This document shows positions 23,137 through 29,558 of a stretch of 44,893 bases of DNA, piece by piece. How positions within the stretch are numbered: position 1 is the stretch's first letter; every line of letters starts with the position of its first letter. Origin of the DNA: a virus; IMG/VR virus record IMGVR_UViG_3300031576_000103, positions 1-44,893 of that record; one strand, 5' to 3'. The position numbers and the translations under genes were made by a program. The notes below the pieces were generated by a model, which was not told the origin of the DNA, did no database searches, and saw only the letters and a program-made list of their open reading frames with translations.

Positions 23137-23215
23137 GTGGAAAGTCTGACGGGTGGGAACCCTACCCGTCAATACCTCTCTTGACGGGAGTCACTCGGGG
23201 CTGTAGATTCCCCAT
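23137..23215. promoter_or_regulatory. Divergent promoter and operator region between repressor and early genes
   Basis: Three half-sites alternate in orientation: TGACGGGT (23147), ACCCGTCA (23164) and TTGACGGG (23181). Paired, they give inverted repeats with 8-bp arms: TGACGGGT/ACCCGTCA and CCCGTCAA/TTGACGGG. Rightward: TTGACG (23181-23186), 17 bases, TAGATT (23204-23209), with transcription predicted near 23216, the GTG of the next gene. Leftward: TTGACG (23172-23167), 18 bases, CAGACT (23148-23143), predicted start at the repressor ATG. Confidence 0.7.
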
Positions 23216-23488
23216 GTGTCTACTATCGACCAGCGGGGACCGGCCGGAGACGGCGCGGTGCGGCCGAATCGGATGCGGGAGTTCCGCGAGCAGATGGGTC
23301 GCGAGGGGTGGTCCCAGGAGTACCTGGCCCGGCGCTGCGGCCTGGCGCTCGCCACGGTGAATCGGCTCGAGGTCGGTTCCCGAGAGCCCAACCTTCGCTC
23401 CGCTAGACGGATCGCCAAGGCCCTCGGTCGCACGGTCTCCGACGTGTTCCCCGGACAGTTCGACGAGCTCGCTGAGGCCGTCTCATGA
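23216..23488 (+). CDS. XRE-family Cro-like regulator
   Basis: 90 residues. MREFREQMGREGWSQEYLAR, then RCGLALATVNRLEVGSREPN, then LRSARRIAKALGRTVSDVF is a canonical XRE helix-turn-helix with helix 3 in LATVNRLEVG. The GTG at 23216 coincides with the predicted transcription start, so the mRNA may be leaderless; a GTG at 23260 with GGAG upstream is an alternative. It is divergent from the repressor and first in the early operon, the position of cro. Expected to repress the repressor promoter. Confidence 0.75.
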   Translation: MSTIDQRGPAGDGAVRPNRMREFREQMGREGWSQEYLARRCGLALATVNRLEVGSREPNLRSARRIAKALGRTVSDVFPGQFDELAEAVS

Positions 23489-23853
23489 GGCTCGGCCCCG
23501 AGGTTGTCGAGAACGTCTTGACCGAGCTCCTCGGCCGCTTGCCCACAGGTCGGTCCGCAGCCATCCGAGGCGGCGATCTCGCCGGAGAGTTGGGGATCTC
23601 GGAGCGAACGCTCCGGGGACTCGTCGACGAGCTCATCGACCGAGGCTGGCTCGTCGGCTCGACCTGTTCGGGCGAGCGGCCGGGCTACTTCTTGTGCCGT
23701 GACTTCGCCGACGTCGAAGCCGGCTGCGCGCATCTCGTCTCACGTGCGCGCGCCCTCGGGGTCCGCGTGGCGCGGATGCGCGCCGCAGCGGAGGCCACCT
23801 TCGGGGACCACGTCGCGACCCTGTTCGACCTCGAGGACCTCTCGAGCGTCTGA
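23485..23853 (+). CDS. Winged-helix regulator
   Basis: 122 residues, ATG overlapping the previous TGA. VVENVLTELLGRLPTGRSAA then IRGGDLAGELGISERTLRGL then VDELIDRGWLVGSTCSGERP: a winged helix-turn-helix with the recognition helix around SERTLRGLVDEL and the wing GERPGYFLC. The C-terminal helices (EAGCAHLVSRARALGVRVAR) may dimerise. Similar small wHTH proteins lie early in many phage operons. A role as anti-repressor or early regulator is inferred. Confidence 0.65.
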   Translation: MRLGPEVVENVLTELLGRLPTGRSAAIRGGDLAGELGISERTLRGLVDELIDRGWLVGSTCSGERPGYFLCRDFADVEAGCAHLVSRARALGVRVARMRAAAEATFGDHVATLFDLEDLSSV

Positions 23854-23880
23854 AGGCACCACCAGATAGGGGAGGGCAAC

Positions 23881-24102
23881 ATGGGCACGAACGACGACCG
23901 CGACCGGATCTCCTACGCCATCGACAACCTGGCGGGGTGCTACGGCAAGCTCGATGACGCGGTCCACGAGCGGTTCGGCATGACCTACGAGCGGGCGTGC
24001 TGGGACTCGCTCGAGCCCCTGGGCTACTACATCCGCGAGCTCTGTGCGGCCCTGGACCGGCCGGTTCCCGCGGGACTCGAGCCGGAGCAGGTCCCCCGAT
24101 GA
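23881..24102 (+). CDS. Small protein, unknown
   Basis: 73 residues, ATG at 23881 after AGGGGAGGGCAAC. MGTNDDRDRISYAIDNLAGC, then YGKLDDAVHERFGMTYERAC, then LEPLGYYIRELCAALDRP: an all-helical small protein. No known family. Its stop overlaps the next ATG (ATGA). The early-operon position suggests a host-takeover or DNA metabolism accessory role. Confidence 0.5.
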   Translation: MGTNDDRDRISYAIDNLAGCYGKLDDAVHERFGMTYERACWDSLEPLGYYIRELCAALDRPVPAGLEPEQVPR

Positions 24103-24314
24103 GCTGGCCGTCGCGGAACATGCGCGAGCTCGACGAGCTCGAGAACGTGCTCGACGCCGGCGGCTTCCTCGAGGCCACATGCGAGTGCGGCGGCGAGCCG
24201 GTCGGGACCTGCGACGGGTGCGGCGATCTCGTCTGCGACGAGCACTTGCGCGGTGGCAGCGAGAGCCATCCGTCGCTCTGCACCCGCTGCCTATATCCGA
24301 CCGGTGACGAGTGA
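24099..24314 (+). CDS. Cysteine-rich zinc-binding protein
   Basis: 71 residues from ATG at 24099. After a helix (RELDELENVLDAGGFLEAT) come CECGG, CDGCGDLVCDEH and CTRC: eight cysteines or histidines in the spacing of a B-box or double zinc ribbon. This suggests a small metal-binding protein that may mediate protein contacts. An overlap on both sides (ATGA, GTGA) keeps it translationally linked to its neighbours. Confidence 0.55.
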   Translation: MSWPSRNMRELDELENVLDAGGFLEATCECGGEPVGTCDGCGDLVCDEHLRGGSESHPSLCTRCLYPTGDE

Positions 24315-24526
24315 TGGAGCCGCTGCAAGGCCTCGAGAACGTGGTGCATATGGGTTGGTTCTCGCGCGAGCCCCGGCCCTACCAGCGGGTCCGCGTTGCC
24401 GGCTCGTGCGCGCACGACGAGACCTTCACGGTCCTGTCGGTGCACCCGGGCGGGATGGTGGTCTGTGTCGACCGGAACTACCTGACGCGGTTCTTCCCGC
24501 TCGCCGACATCGAGGTCGTGTCTTGA
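24311..24526 (+). CDS. Small protein, unknown (SH3-like)
   Basis: 71 residues. Starts possible at GTG 24311 (overlapping the previous TGA) or ATG 24314. YQRVRVAGSCAHDETFTVLS then VHPGGMVVCVDRNYLTRFFP then LADIEVV reads as five short strands, like a small SH3/Sm-type barrel. No family recognised. The stop overlaps the TTG of the next gene. Confidence 0.45.
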   Translation: MMEPLQGLENVVHMGWFSREPRPYQRVRVAGSCAHDETFTVLSVHPGGMVVCVDRNYLTRFFPLADIEVVS

Positions 24527-24726
24527 TCGCTCAGTGGCGACTCGATGCGCTCGAGACGATCGCACGTCGCGAGTGGGGGAATCCGCTCGCGGCGCTCGCG
24601 CTGATGGAGCTCATTCAGGCTGCTGAGGAGTTGCGCCGTAGTCCGGGGCACGGCCCCAGCGAGAACACGGTCCGCTTCCATGTCCGCGAGCTGGCGGCTG
24701 AGATCGGGGTCGGGGTCTCGGTATGA
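24523..24726 (+). CDS. Small helical protein, TTG start
   Basis: 67 residues. A TTG at 24523 overlaps the previous stop (TTGA), matching the coupled layout of its neighbours. IAQWRLDALETIARREWGNP, then AALALMELIQAAEELRRSPG, then HGPSENTVRFHVRELAAEI is helical, with the last part reminiscent of a helix-turn-helix but incomplete. Function unknown. The stop overlaps the ATG of the nuclease gene. Confidence 0.45.
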   Translation: MIAQWRLDALETIARREWGNPLAALALMELIQAAEELRRSPGHGPSENTVRFHVRELAAEIGVGVSV

Positions 24727-25745
24727 AGGACGTGGACCTCAACCGCTGCCAGAGCTGTGGCCACGACGCCGACACGCACGGGCCCGGAGGGCAGTGCTCG
24801 AATCGGCCCAACCTGCTCGAGGACCCGTGCACATGCGAAACGTTCATCCCGGCGCACCGGATCACGACGCGCGTGCTGTCCGACGCGTGGTATCGGACCG
24901 TCGCCGCCTACCTGGACGAGCATCCGGATCCGCCGGCGGGTCCGGATGGCCGGCCGTACTGGCGCCCGTCGATGCTCGGCTATTGCCTACGTCGCCAGGT
25001 GCTTTGGCGCCGGGGCGTGCCGGACACGCGCGTCGAAGATCCGAACGACGAGTCCGACAAGCTCCGCCGGTTCGCGTGGGGCCGAGAGCTCGAGAAGAAG
25101 TTCGCCGAGCAGCTCGAGCTTTCGGGCCTGCTCATCTCACGCCAGGTGCACCTGGCCGACGAGGACCTCGCGGTCCAGGGATCGGCCGATCTGCTGTGGG
25201 GAGGCCAGCCGCAGCGCGAGCTGCCGGACCGGTCGCGCTACTGGTCGCCCGAGTACGTATGGGCGGTCCAGAGCTACCGCGAAGAGGTCGGCGGGCTGAC
25301 CCAGGACCGGTCGGTACCGGTCACCCTCACCGAGATCAAGTCGACGCACTCGCACAACGTCCGGAAGGCCTACAAGGAAGGCCCGCGGTTCGACTATCGG
25401 TGCCAGCTCGGCTCCTATGGCCTGGTCGCGCACCGGCACCCCGAGCAGCTCCCGAGCTACGACGTCGACCGCTTCGAACTCGTGGTCGTCGGCCGTGACG
25501 CCGTGCGACCGCTGTGCTTCGGGCTCACCGGAACCGACATCCGCATGGCCGAGGACCGCTTGGGCACCCTGAACGAGTGGTGGCGCTCCGGAGACCTGCC
25601 GCCCTGCACGTGCGACTCGCTCGAGGAGATCACGTTCCTGCAGTCGCGCTACTGCCCGTACCAGGACCCCCAGAACCCGTCGGAGTGCTGCCAGACGACG
25701 CTGCTCGACCGGCTCGAGGCCTCGGTGGCGAGGGTGCGCGCATGA
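24723..25745 (+). CDS. Cas4/RecB-like Fe-S exonuclease
   Basis: 340 residues. An N-terminal zinc ribbon (C9-x2-C12, then C25, C36, C38) precedes a PD-(D/E)xK nuclease: D156 in GSADLLWGG, E204 and K206 in LTEIKST, and Q228 in YRCQLGSYGL. C88 in GYCLRRQ and a C-terminal cluster (CTC ... YCPYQ ... ECC, about residues 297-325) fit the four cysteines of the 4Fe-4S Cas4/AddB-type nucleases. There are no Cas1 or Cas2 genes or CRISPR repeats here. It likely resects DNA ends for phage recombination with the neighbouring gp3-like protein and the resolvase. Confidence 0.8.
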   Translation: MKDVDLNRCQSCGHDADTHGPGGQCSNRPNLLEDPCTCETFIPAHRITTRVLSDAWYRTVAAYLDEHPDPPAGPDGRPYWRPSMLGYCLRRQVLWRRGVPDTRVEDPNDESDKLRRFAWGRELEKKFAEQLELSGLLISRQVHLADEDLAVQGSADLLWGGQPQRELPDRSRYWSPEYVWAVQSYREEVGGLTQDRSVPVTLTEIKSTHSHNVRKAYKEGPRFDYRCQLGSYGLVAHRHPEQLPSYDVDRFELVVVGRDAVRPLCFGLTGTDIRMAEDRLGTLNEWWRSGDLPPCTCDSLEEITFLQSRYCPYQDPQNPSECCQTTLLDRLEASVARVRA

Positions 25746-25780
25746 CGCCCGCGGAGGGACCAGGAAGGAACTCACGATGA
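25742..25780 (+). CDS. Possible 12-residue coupling mini-ORF
   Basis: ATG at 25742 overlaps the nuclease stop (ATGA), and the frame ends in a TGA overlapping the next gene's ATG at 25777. It encodes MTPAEGPGRNSR. It could bridge ribosome transfer between the two genes, but the downstream gene has its own AGGAAGGA site, so the mini-ORF may be incidental. Confidence 0.25.
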   Translation: MTPAEGPGRNSR

Positions 25781-26868
25781 GCCCACCGATCGAGGATCTG
25801 CATGAGGACCGCGACATCCGCACGTCGGCGCTGTTGTTCGGTCACATCCGGCTCGGGGTGTTCGACACCAAGCGCGGAGCGCCACGGCAGACGGAGACCT
25901 TCGTTTTCACCTCGCCTGATCGACAGCGCCTCGAGCCGATCGCCCGTGACTTCGGGGGCGAACTCGAGCGCTACGAGCCCCAGGGGGGAGGGGAGGAACC
26001 GTGGCGGGTCGTTTCCGAGACGGACGCCTTCACGGCGTTGTTCCCGGGCCCGTGGGCCGACGAGAACGTCGCGCAGTCCTGGGAGCTCTGGGCTCGGTCT
26101 GGCCCGTCGCGGTTCTGCACCGGCAAGACGTGTGAGCTCATCTCCTACGACGAGGAGACGGGCGAGCGGCTGGTCGATTCCGTCGAGTGCATCTGCCGGC
26201 GCCAGGGCACGCGCGAGTGCAAGGCGGAGACCCACATCCGCCTACTGCTGCCCCAGACGGGCCTCGGGATCTGGGAGCTCACGACCGGCTCGAAGATCGG
26301 CGCGATCGAGCTCTACGACCAGGCGCGGTTCATCGACCAGATCACGAACGGCATGATGAACCGGGTCCCGATCCGCGTGATCTACCGGCCGCGCGAGATC
26401 CACTACTTCGACGCTAAGAAGCGCGAGCGCCACTCGACCACCAAGCGGATCGTCTCGCTCTCGGTGGCCGGCGACGCGGCCCATGCGCTTGCCGCGCTCG
26501 CAGTCACAGAGGAACGAGGACTCGTGGAGGTGGTGCGCGCTGCGCTCGCCGACACGAACGGCGGGGCCCCCGCGCTGACCGCAGGAGGGGATGCGGCTGC
26601 GGGAGGGGGCGCGGGAGCTCCGCCACCATCGTCGGAGCCGGAGGCTGTCGAGGAGCCGGCGGAAGCTCCTCCCCGATCCACTGAGGAAGGGACAGGGCCC
26701 GGCTCCGACGCTCCCGCCTCGCGCGAGCTCTGGGCCAAGGCGGCCGACAAGGGCCTGAAGGGCTCCGCCGTCCTGAAGAAGGTTCGGGAGCTCGAGCTCG
26801 GTCAGCCGCGATCGATCTCGGCCATCACCGATTCACAGCTCCGCGCCGTGATGGAGACGGCGTCGTGA
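25777..26868 (+). CDS. phiC31 gp3-like recombination directionality family protein
   Basis: 363 residues, ATG after AGGAAGGA. The pattern FGHIRLGVFDTKRGAPRQTE, then FVFTSPDRQRLEPIARDFGG, then WRVVSETDAFTALFPGP, is the N-terminal signature of the family that includes the phiC31 excision factor gp3. A cysteine cluster (FCTGKTCELIS ... CICRRQGTRECKAETH) gives a predicted metal site, then LGIWELTTGSKIGAIELYDQ. The C-terminal 100 residues are Pro/Ala-rich with a last helical domain. Many phages with this gene lack a serine integrase, so here it is more likely a recombination or ssDNA-handling factor partnering the Cas4-like nuclease. Confidence 0.7.
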   Translation: MSPPIEDLHEDRDIRTSALLFGHIRLGVFDTKRGAPRQTETFVFTSPDRQRLEPIARDFGGELERYEPQGGGEEPWRVVSETDAFTALFPGPWADENVAQSWELWARSGPSRFCTGKTCELISYDEETGERLVDSVECICRRQGTRECKAETHIRLLLPQTGLGIWELTTGSKIGAIELYDQARFIDQITNGMMNRVPIRVIYRPREIHYFDAKKRERHSTTKRIVSLSVAGDAAHALAALAVTEERGLVEVVRAALADTNGGAPALTAGGDAAAGGGAGAPPPSSEPEAVEEPAEAPPRSTEEGTGPGSDAPASRELWAKAADKGLKGSAVLKKVRELELGQPRSISAITDSQLRAVMETAS

Positions 26869-27020
26869 TCCGGCAGGTTGCCCTCGTCGGATTGCTCGCG
26901 CTGTCTGGGGTGCTGGCGGCCGGGATGATGATCCTCCGGCGCCTGAGCTCCCAAGCGCGGATGTCAGACAACTGGCTCCGGCGCCATCACACCCCTCGAG
27001 ACCACCGGGACGAGCTCTGA
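26865..27020 (+). CDS. 51-residue single-pass membrane protein
   Basis: GTG at 26865 overlaps the previous TGA. The peptide starts MIRQVALVGLLALSGVLAAG then MMILRRLSS: one transmembrane helix, followed by a basic and His-rich tail (NWLRRHHTPRDHRDEL). It is too short for usual cut-offs but fits the coupled operon. It may be an early membrane protein (exclusion or host modification). Nothing more specific can be said. Confidence 0.5.
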   Translation: MIRQVALVGLLALSGVLAAGMMILRRLSSQARMSDNWLRRHHTPRDHRDEL

Positions 27021-27023
27021 GCC

Positions 27024-27734
27024 GTGACACGGACCTACGCCAAGATCGACGTCAACCTGCCCTGGCATCCGAAGTTCGTCGACCTCCCGCCACCGACGTG
27101 CTGGACGTTCGTGGCGATGATCTTGTACTCCAAGCGATTCATCTCCGACGGCCGCGTGCCGACCTCGGTCGCCCACGGGTTCTCCGGGCCGAAAGCGGTC
27201 GAGCAGCTCGTCGATCGCGGCGTCGTGTTCCCGGATGCCGGCGACTACGTGATCCGCGACTGGCACGAGTGGAACGTGCCGCGCGCCGAGATCGAGCGCC
27301 GGCGCCAACACGACGCCGAGCGCAAGCGGTCCGAGCGTGGGTCCGAGACGGACGATGATCGGACAGCGCGATCATCTTCGCGTCGTGTCCCTGTATCTCT
27401 GTCCTCTGTTCTCTCAACGGATGGGGGGTCCGGGGGGAAGGATCCGGGGTTCGACAGAGTGTGGGAAGCGTTCCCGGCCCACTACAGCGTCGTACGGGCC
27501 TACCAGGCTTGGTCCGAGATCGGCGATGAGGTCGACCACGCCGCGATCCTCGCCGGTGCCGAGCGCTATCGAGACGATCCCAACCGCACCGCCGCCTTCA
27601 CGAAGCACCTCGCGACCTGGCTCTACGACCACGGCTGGAAAGACCCGCCCCTGCCGAACCGGTTGAACGGCAAGGTCCCGAGGCGCAAGGGCGATCGCGC
27701 CGCCAAGGCGCTGAAGAAGGCGGGCCGCTCGTGA
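27024..27734 (+). CDS. Replication initiation protein
   Basis: 236 residues, GTG start. The N-terminal winged-helix-like domain reads YAKIDVNLPWHPKFVDLPPP ... VAHGFSGPKAVEQLVDRGVV then YVIRDWHEWN, the pattern of phage replisome organisers. A basic and Ser-rich linker follows, then a DnaT/O-like C-terminal domain: FDRVWEAFPAHYSVVRAYQA, then KHLATWLYDHGWKDPPLPNR. It ends in a Lys/Arg-rich tail. It most likely recognises the origin and recruits the host helicase. Its origin is not evident inside the gene. Confidence 0.75.
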   Translation: MTRTYAKIDVNLPWHPKFVDLPPPTCWTFVAMILYSKRFISDGRVPTSVAHGFSGPKAVEQLVDRGVVFPDAGDYVIRDWHEWNVPRAEIERRRQHDAERKRSERGSETDDDRTARSSSRRVPVSLSSVLSTDGGSGGKDPGFDRVWEAFPAHYSVVRAYQAWSEIGDEVDHAAILAGAERYRDDPNRTAAFTKHLATWLYDHGWKDPPLPNRLNGKVPRRKGDRAAKALKKAGRS

Positions 27735-28315
27735 AGGCTGACATGGCGCTCGCACTCGTGGCCGTGCTGGACGCCGCGTGGCCGGCTGGGGAGTGGCTCG
27801 AGGAGGTGGGCGACGACGATGTCTCCCTCACCGCTCGTGGCCAGCTCTACGCCGCCACGATCGGGCAGTTCTCCGACGAGGTCGCCGAGGAAGCGGTGCT
27901 GGCGCTCACGCGCATGACCTGGCGCGACTTCCGCGGACCTCAGAACGGCGACGTCTACGCCGAGCTCGTGCGCACGCGATCGGCACACCGGCTCGCGACC
28001 CCGGCGCTCCCCGACTACACGACGCGCTCGGAGACCGAGCAGGCAGCCGAGGACGAGGCAGGCCGCGCCATCGTTCGGGAATGGCGGGACCGCCAACAGG
28101 CTCCGACCGATGAGCGGGTCGATCAGATCGTGCGCGAGACGTTCGCCGCGGCCGTGCCCGAGCTGACCGAGCAGGAGCTCGAGGAGGCACGGCGACGTGC
28201 GCTCGCCGCGCTCGAGGAACGCTACGGCCGCGAGATCGCCGAGCAGGAGCGTGCACGTGCCTCCGAGCAGGCGCGTGAGCAACAGGTAGTCGGGCGAGAG
28301 GCGCCCGGGCTGTAG
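27731..28315 (+). CDS. Putative helicase loader / replication partner
   Basis: 194 residues, GTG overlapping the initiator stop. The N-terminal 90 residues are helical: ALVAVLDAAWPAGEWLEEV, YAATIGQFSDEVAEEAVLAL, TRMTWRDFRGPQNGDVYAEL. This resembles the helicase-loader/inhibitor type (G39P-like) that follows initiators in many phages. The C-terminal half is a long charged helix (ELEEARRRALAALEERYGRE), probably coiled coil. The assignment rests on order and helical pattern rather than a motif. Confidence 0.5.
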   Translation: MKADMALALVAVLDAAWPAGEWLEEVGDDDVSLTARGQLYAATIGQFSDEVAEEAVLALTRMTWRDFRGPQNGDVYAELVRTRSAHRLATPALPDYTTRSETEQAAEDEAGRAIVREWRDRQQAPTDERVDQIVRETFAAAVPELTEQELEEARRRALAALEERYGREIAEQERARASEQAREQQVVGREAPGL

Positions 28316-28330
28316 GGAGGGGGAGACCGG

Positions 28331-28750
28331 ATGGTCGCAGGCAAGAAGAAGCCGTTGCATCTCGAGGACAAGTTCGGCAACGAGATCGGACCAGATGTAC
28401 ATCGCCTCAAGACGACCGGCGACGTGTTCATCGGATGGCCCGAGCGCGATCCGCTCCCGCCGCAGGGAGCCGAGGTCACGGTGACGCTGCGCGGCATCAT
28501 CGCCGGCGGCGTGAGCCTGAAAGAAGTGAAGGACGAGGACGAGTCCCTCTGGGTCGCGACCGTGAACCTCAGGCTCGCATCCAAAGACGGGGCGATCTCG
28601 GTCCTCGCAGAGCCGCCGGTGGCAGGCGGGTTGCCGTTCGGCAAGGCCAAGCGCGCGAGCGTGACCATCACGAAAGACAGCGCGGCCCGCATGAGGAAGA
28701 ACGCCGCCGCAGCGAAGAAGAAGGGTCGCCCGAAGGTAGCGACGCGATGA
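28331..28750 (+). CDS. Basic protein of unknown function in the replication module
   Basis: 139 residues, ATG at 28331 after GGAGGGGGAGACC. Beta-rich middle (GAEVTVTLRGIIAGGVSLKE, LWVATVNLRLASKDGAISVL) and a highly basic C-terminus (MRKNAAAAKKKGRPK). Placement between the replication partner and the resolvase suggests a DNA-binding accessory such as a single-strand-binding protein, but the acidic tail typical of SSB is missing. The stop overlaps the resolvase ATG. Confidence 0.5.
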   Translation: MVAGKKKPLHLEDKFGNEIGPDVHRLKTTGDVFIGWPERDPLPPQGAEVTVTLRGIIAGGVSLKEVKDEDESLWVATVNLRLASKDGAISVLAEPPVAGGLPFGKAKRASVTITKDSAARMRKNAAAAKKKGRPKVATR

Positions 28751-29253
28751 ACGTGGTGGGGCTCGACCTGTCTCTGACCGCGACCGGGTACGCGGACGGC
28801 ACCGGCGCGGTGGTCCTGGTGCCAGCCCGGGGTCTGGTCGGTATCCCGCGCCTGGAGCACATCCTGGAGAAGATCCGGCAGCGCGCCGACGAGTGGCCCT
28901 CGACCACCGTGGTCGTCGTCGAGGGCTACGGGTTCCACTCGCAGAAGGCCGTCGCCCTGGGCGAGCTCGGCGGCGTGGTGCGCCTGTTCCTGCACACCGA
29001 AGGCCACGCGTGGGTCGACGTCGCACCGGCGATGCTCAAGAAGTTCGCGACCGGCAAGGGGAACGCTCGGAAGCCCGAGATGCTCGACGCCGCGATCCGG
29101 CGCTGGGCCTACGAGGGTCCGGCCGACGACAACGCCGTCGACGCCTACCTGCTCCGGTGCATGGGGCTCGTGCAGTACACCCGCCAGCACGCACCGGGCT
29201 ATGCCTACGAGGCGATCGAGAAGATCGCGTGGCCGGAGCCGGTGTCGGCATGA
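28747..29253 (+). CDS. RuvC-like Holliday junction resolvase
   Basis: 168 residues from ATG at 28747. RNase H-fold motifs: D7 in VVGLDLSLTATG, E59 in VVVVEGYGF, and D127, D128 and D132 in PADDNAVDAYLL. The helix LEHILEKIRQRADEW and DVAPAMLKKFATGKGNARKP are typical of phage RuvC-like enzymes. It would resolve branched replication or recombination intermediates so the terminase can package. It overlaps its neighbours by ATGA on both sides. Confidence 0.85.
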   Translation: MNVVGLDLSLTATGYADGTGAVVLVPARGLVGIPRLEHILEKIRQRADEWPSTTVVVVEGYGFHSQKAVALGELGGVVRLFLHTEGHAWVDVAPAMLKKFATGKGNARKPEMLDAAIRRWAYEGPADDNAVDAYLLRCMGLVQYTRQHAPGYAYEAIEKIAWPEPVSA

Positions 29254-29558
29254 CGCAGAAGGCCAGTTCCGCGACAGAGGTTCCGGCACACGAGAACTGC
29301 TCGCGCTGTGGTCGGCCCTACGCTGAGCACGCCCACTCAGGGGCGGAATACATCGAGCGCTCGAACGCCGTGGCGCGATTCGCGGCTCACGCTTTCCGCC
29401 GGCAGCCGGCCAGTCGGTTCTACCCGGAAGGATTGCCCCACCTGGGTAGGCGCGAGGACAAGTGGTCCGGTGCGCGCTGGTGGCCAGACGGTCGGTGGGA
29501 TGGGAGCAGCCTCGTGACGCAGAACATCCCTTCCGCGACAGGCGGTGCCCGTGCATGA
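29250..29558 (+). CDS. Small CxxC protein carrying two start-associated dyads
   Basis: 102 residues, ATG overlapping the resolvase stop. MTQKASSATEVPAHENCSRC, then GRPYAEHAHS gives a CxxC...H knuckle, then helices (YIERSNAVARFAAHAFRRQ) and a Trp-rich segment (DKWSGARWWPDGRWDGSS). The last 15 residues (VTQNIPSATGG...) repeat the N-terminal MTQKASSAT pattern, because a second copy of the DNA dyad lies here at 29516-29539. The gene may once have ended earlier and been fused to a leader of the methyltransferase. Function unknown. Confidence 0.55.
   Translation: MTQKASSATEVPAHENCSRCGRPYAEHAHSGAEYIERSNAVARFAAHAFRRQPASRFYPEGLPHLGRREDKWSGARWWPDGRWDGSSLVTQNIPSATGGARA
29252..29275 (+). repeat. Start-associated dyad 1
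   Basis: Arms GACGCAGAA and TTCCGCGAC around the 6-base loop GGCCAG. The first arm starts within the ATG of the 102-residue gene. Seven of nine arm positions can pair. One of five copies between 29.25 and 30.84 kb. Confidence 0.8.
29516..29539 (+). repeat. Start-associated dyad 2
   Basis: Same arms (GACGCAGAA, TTCCGCGAC), loop CATCCC. It begins in a GTG at 29514 that opens a 14-codon frame ending with a TGA overlapping the methyltransferase ATG. Confidence 0.8.

Noticed and set aside
24723-25745. Cas4 as evidence for a CRISPR system
   Set aside because: No repeat-spacer array and no Cas1/Cas2 or effector genes are present; phage Cas4-like nucleases are common without CRISPR.
29430-29442. 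Fourth GGAAGGATTGCC-like site
   Set aside because: Two mismatches to the 13-mer and inside a coding region; probably chance.
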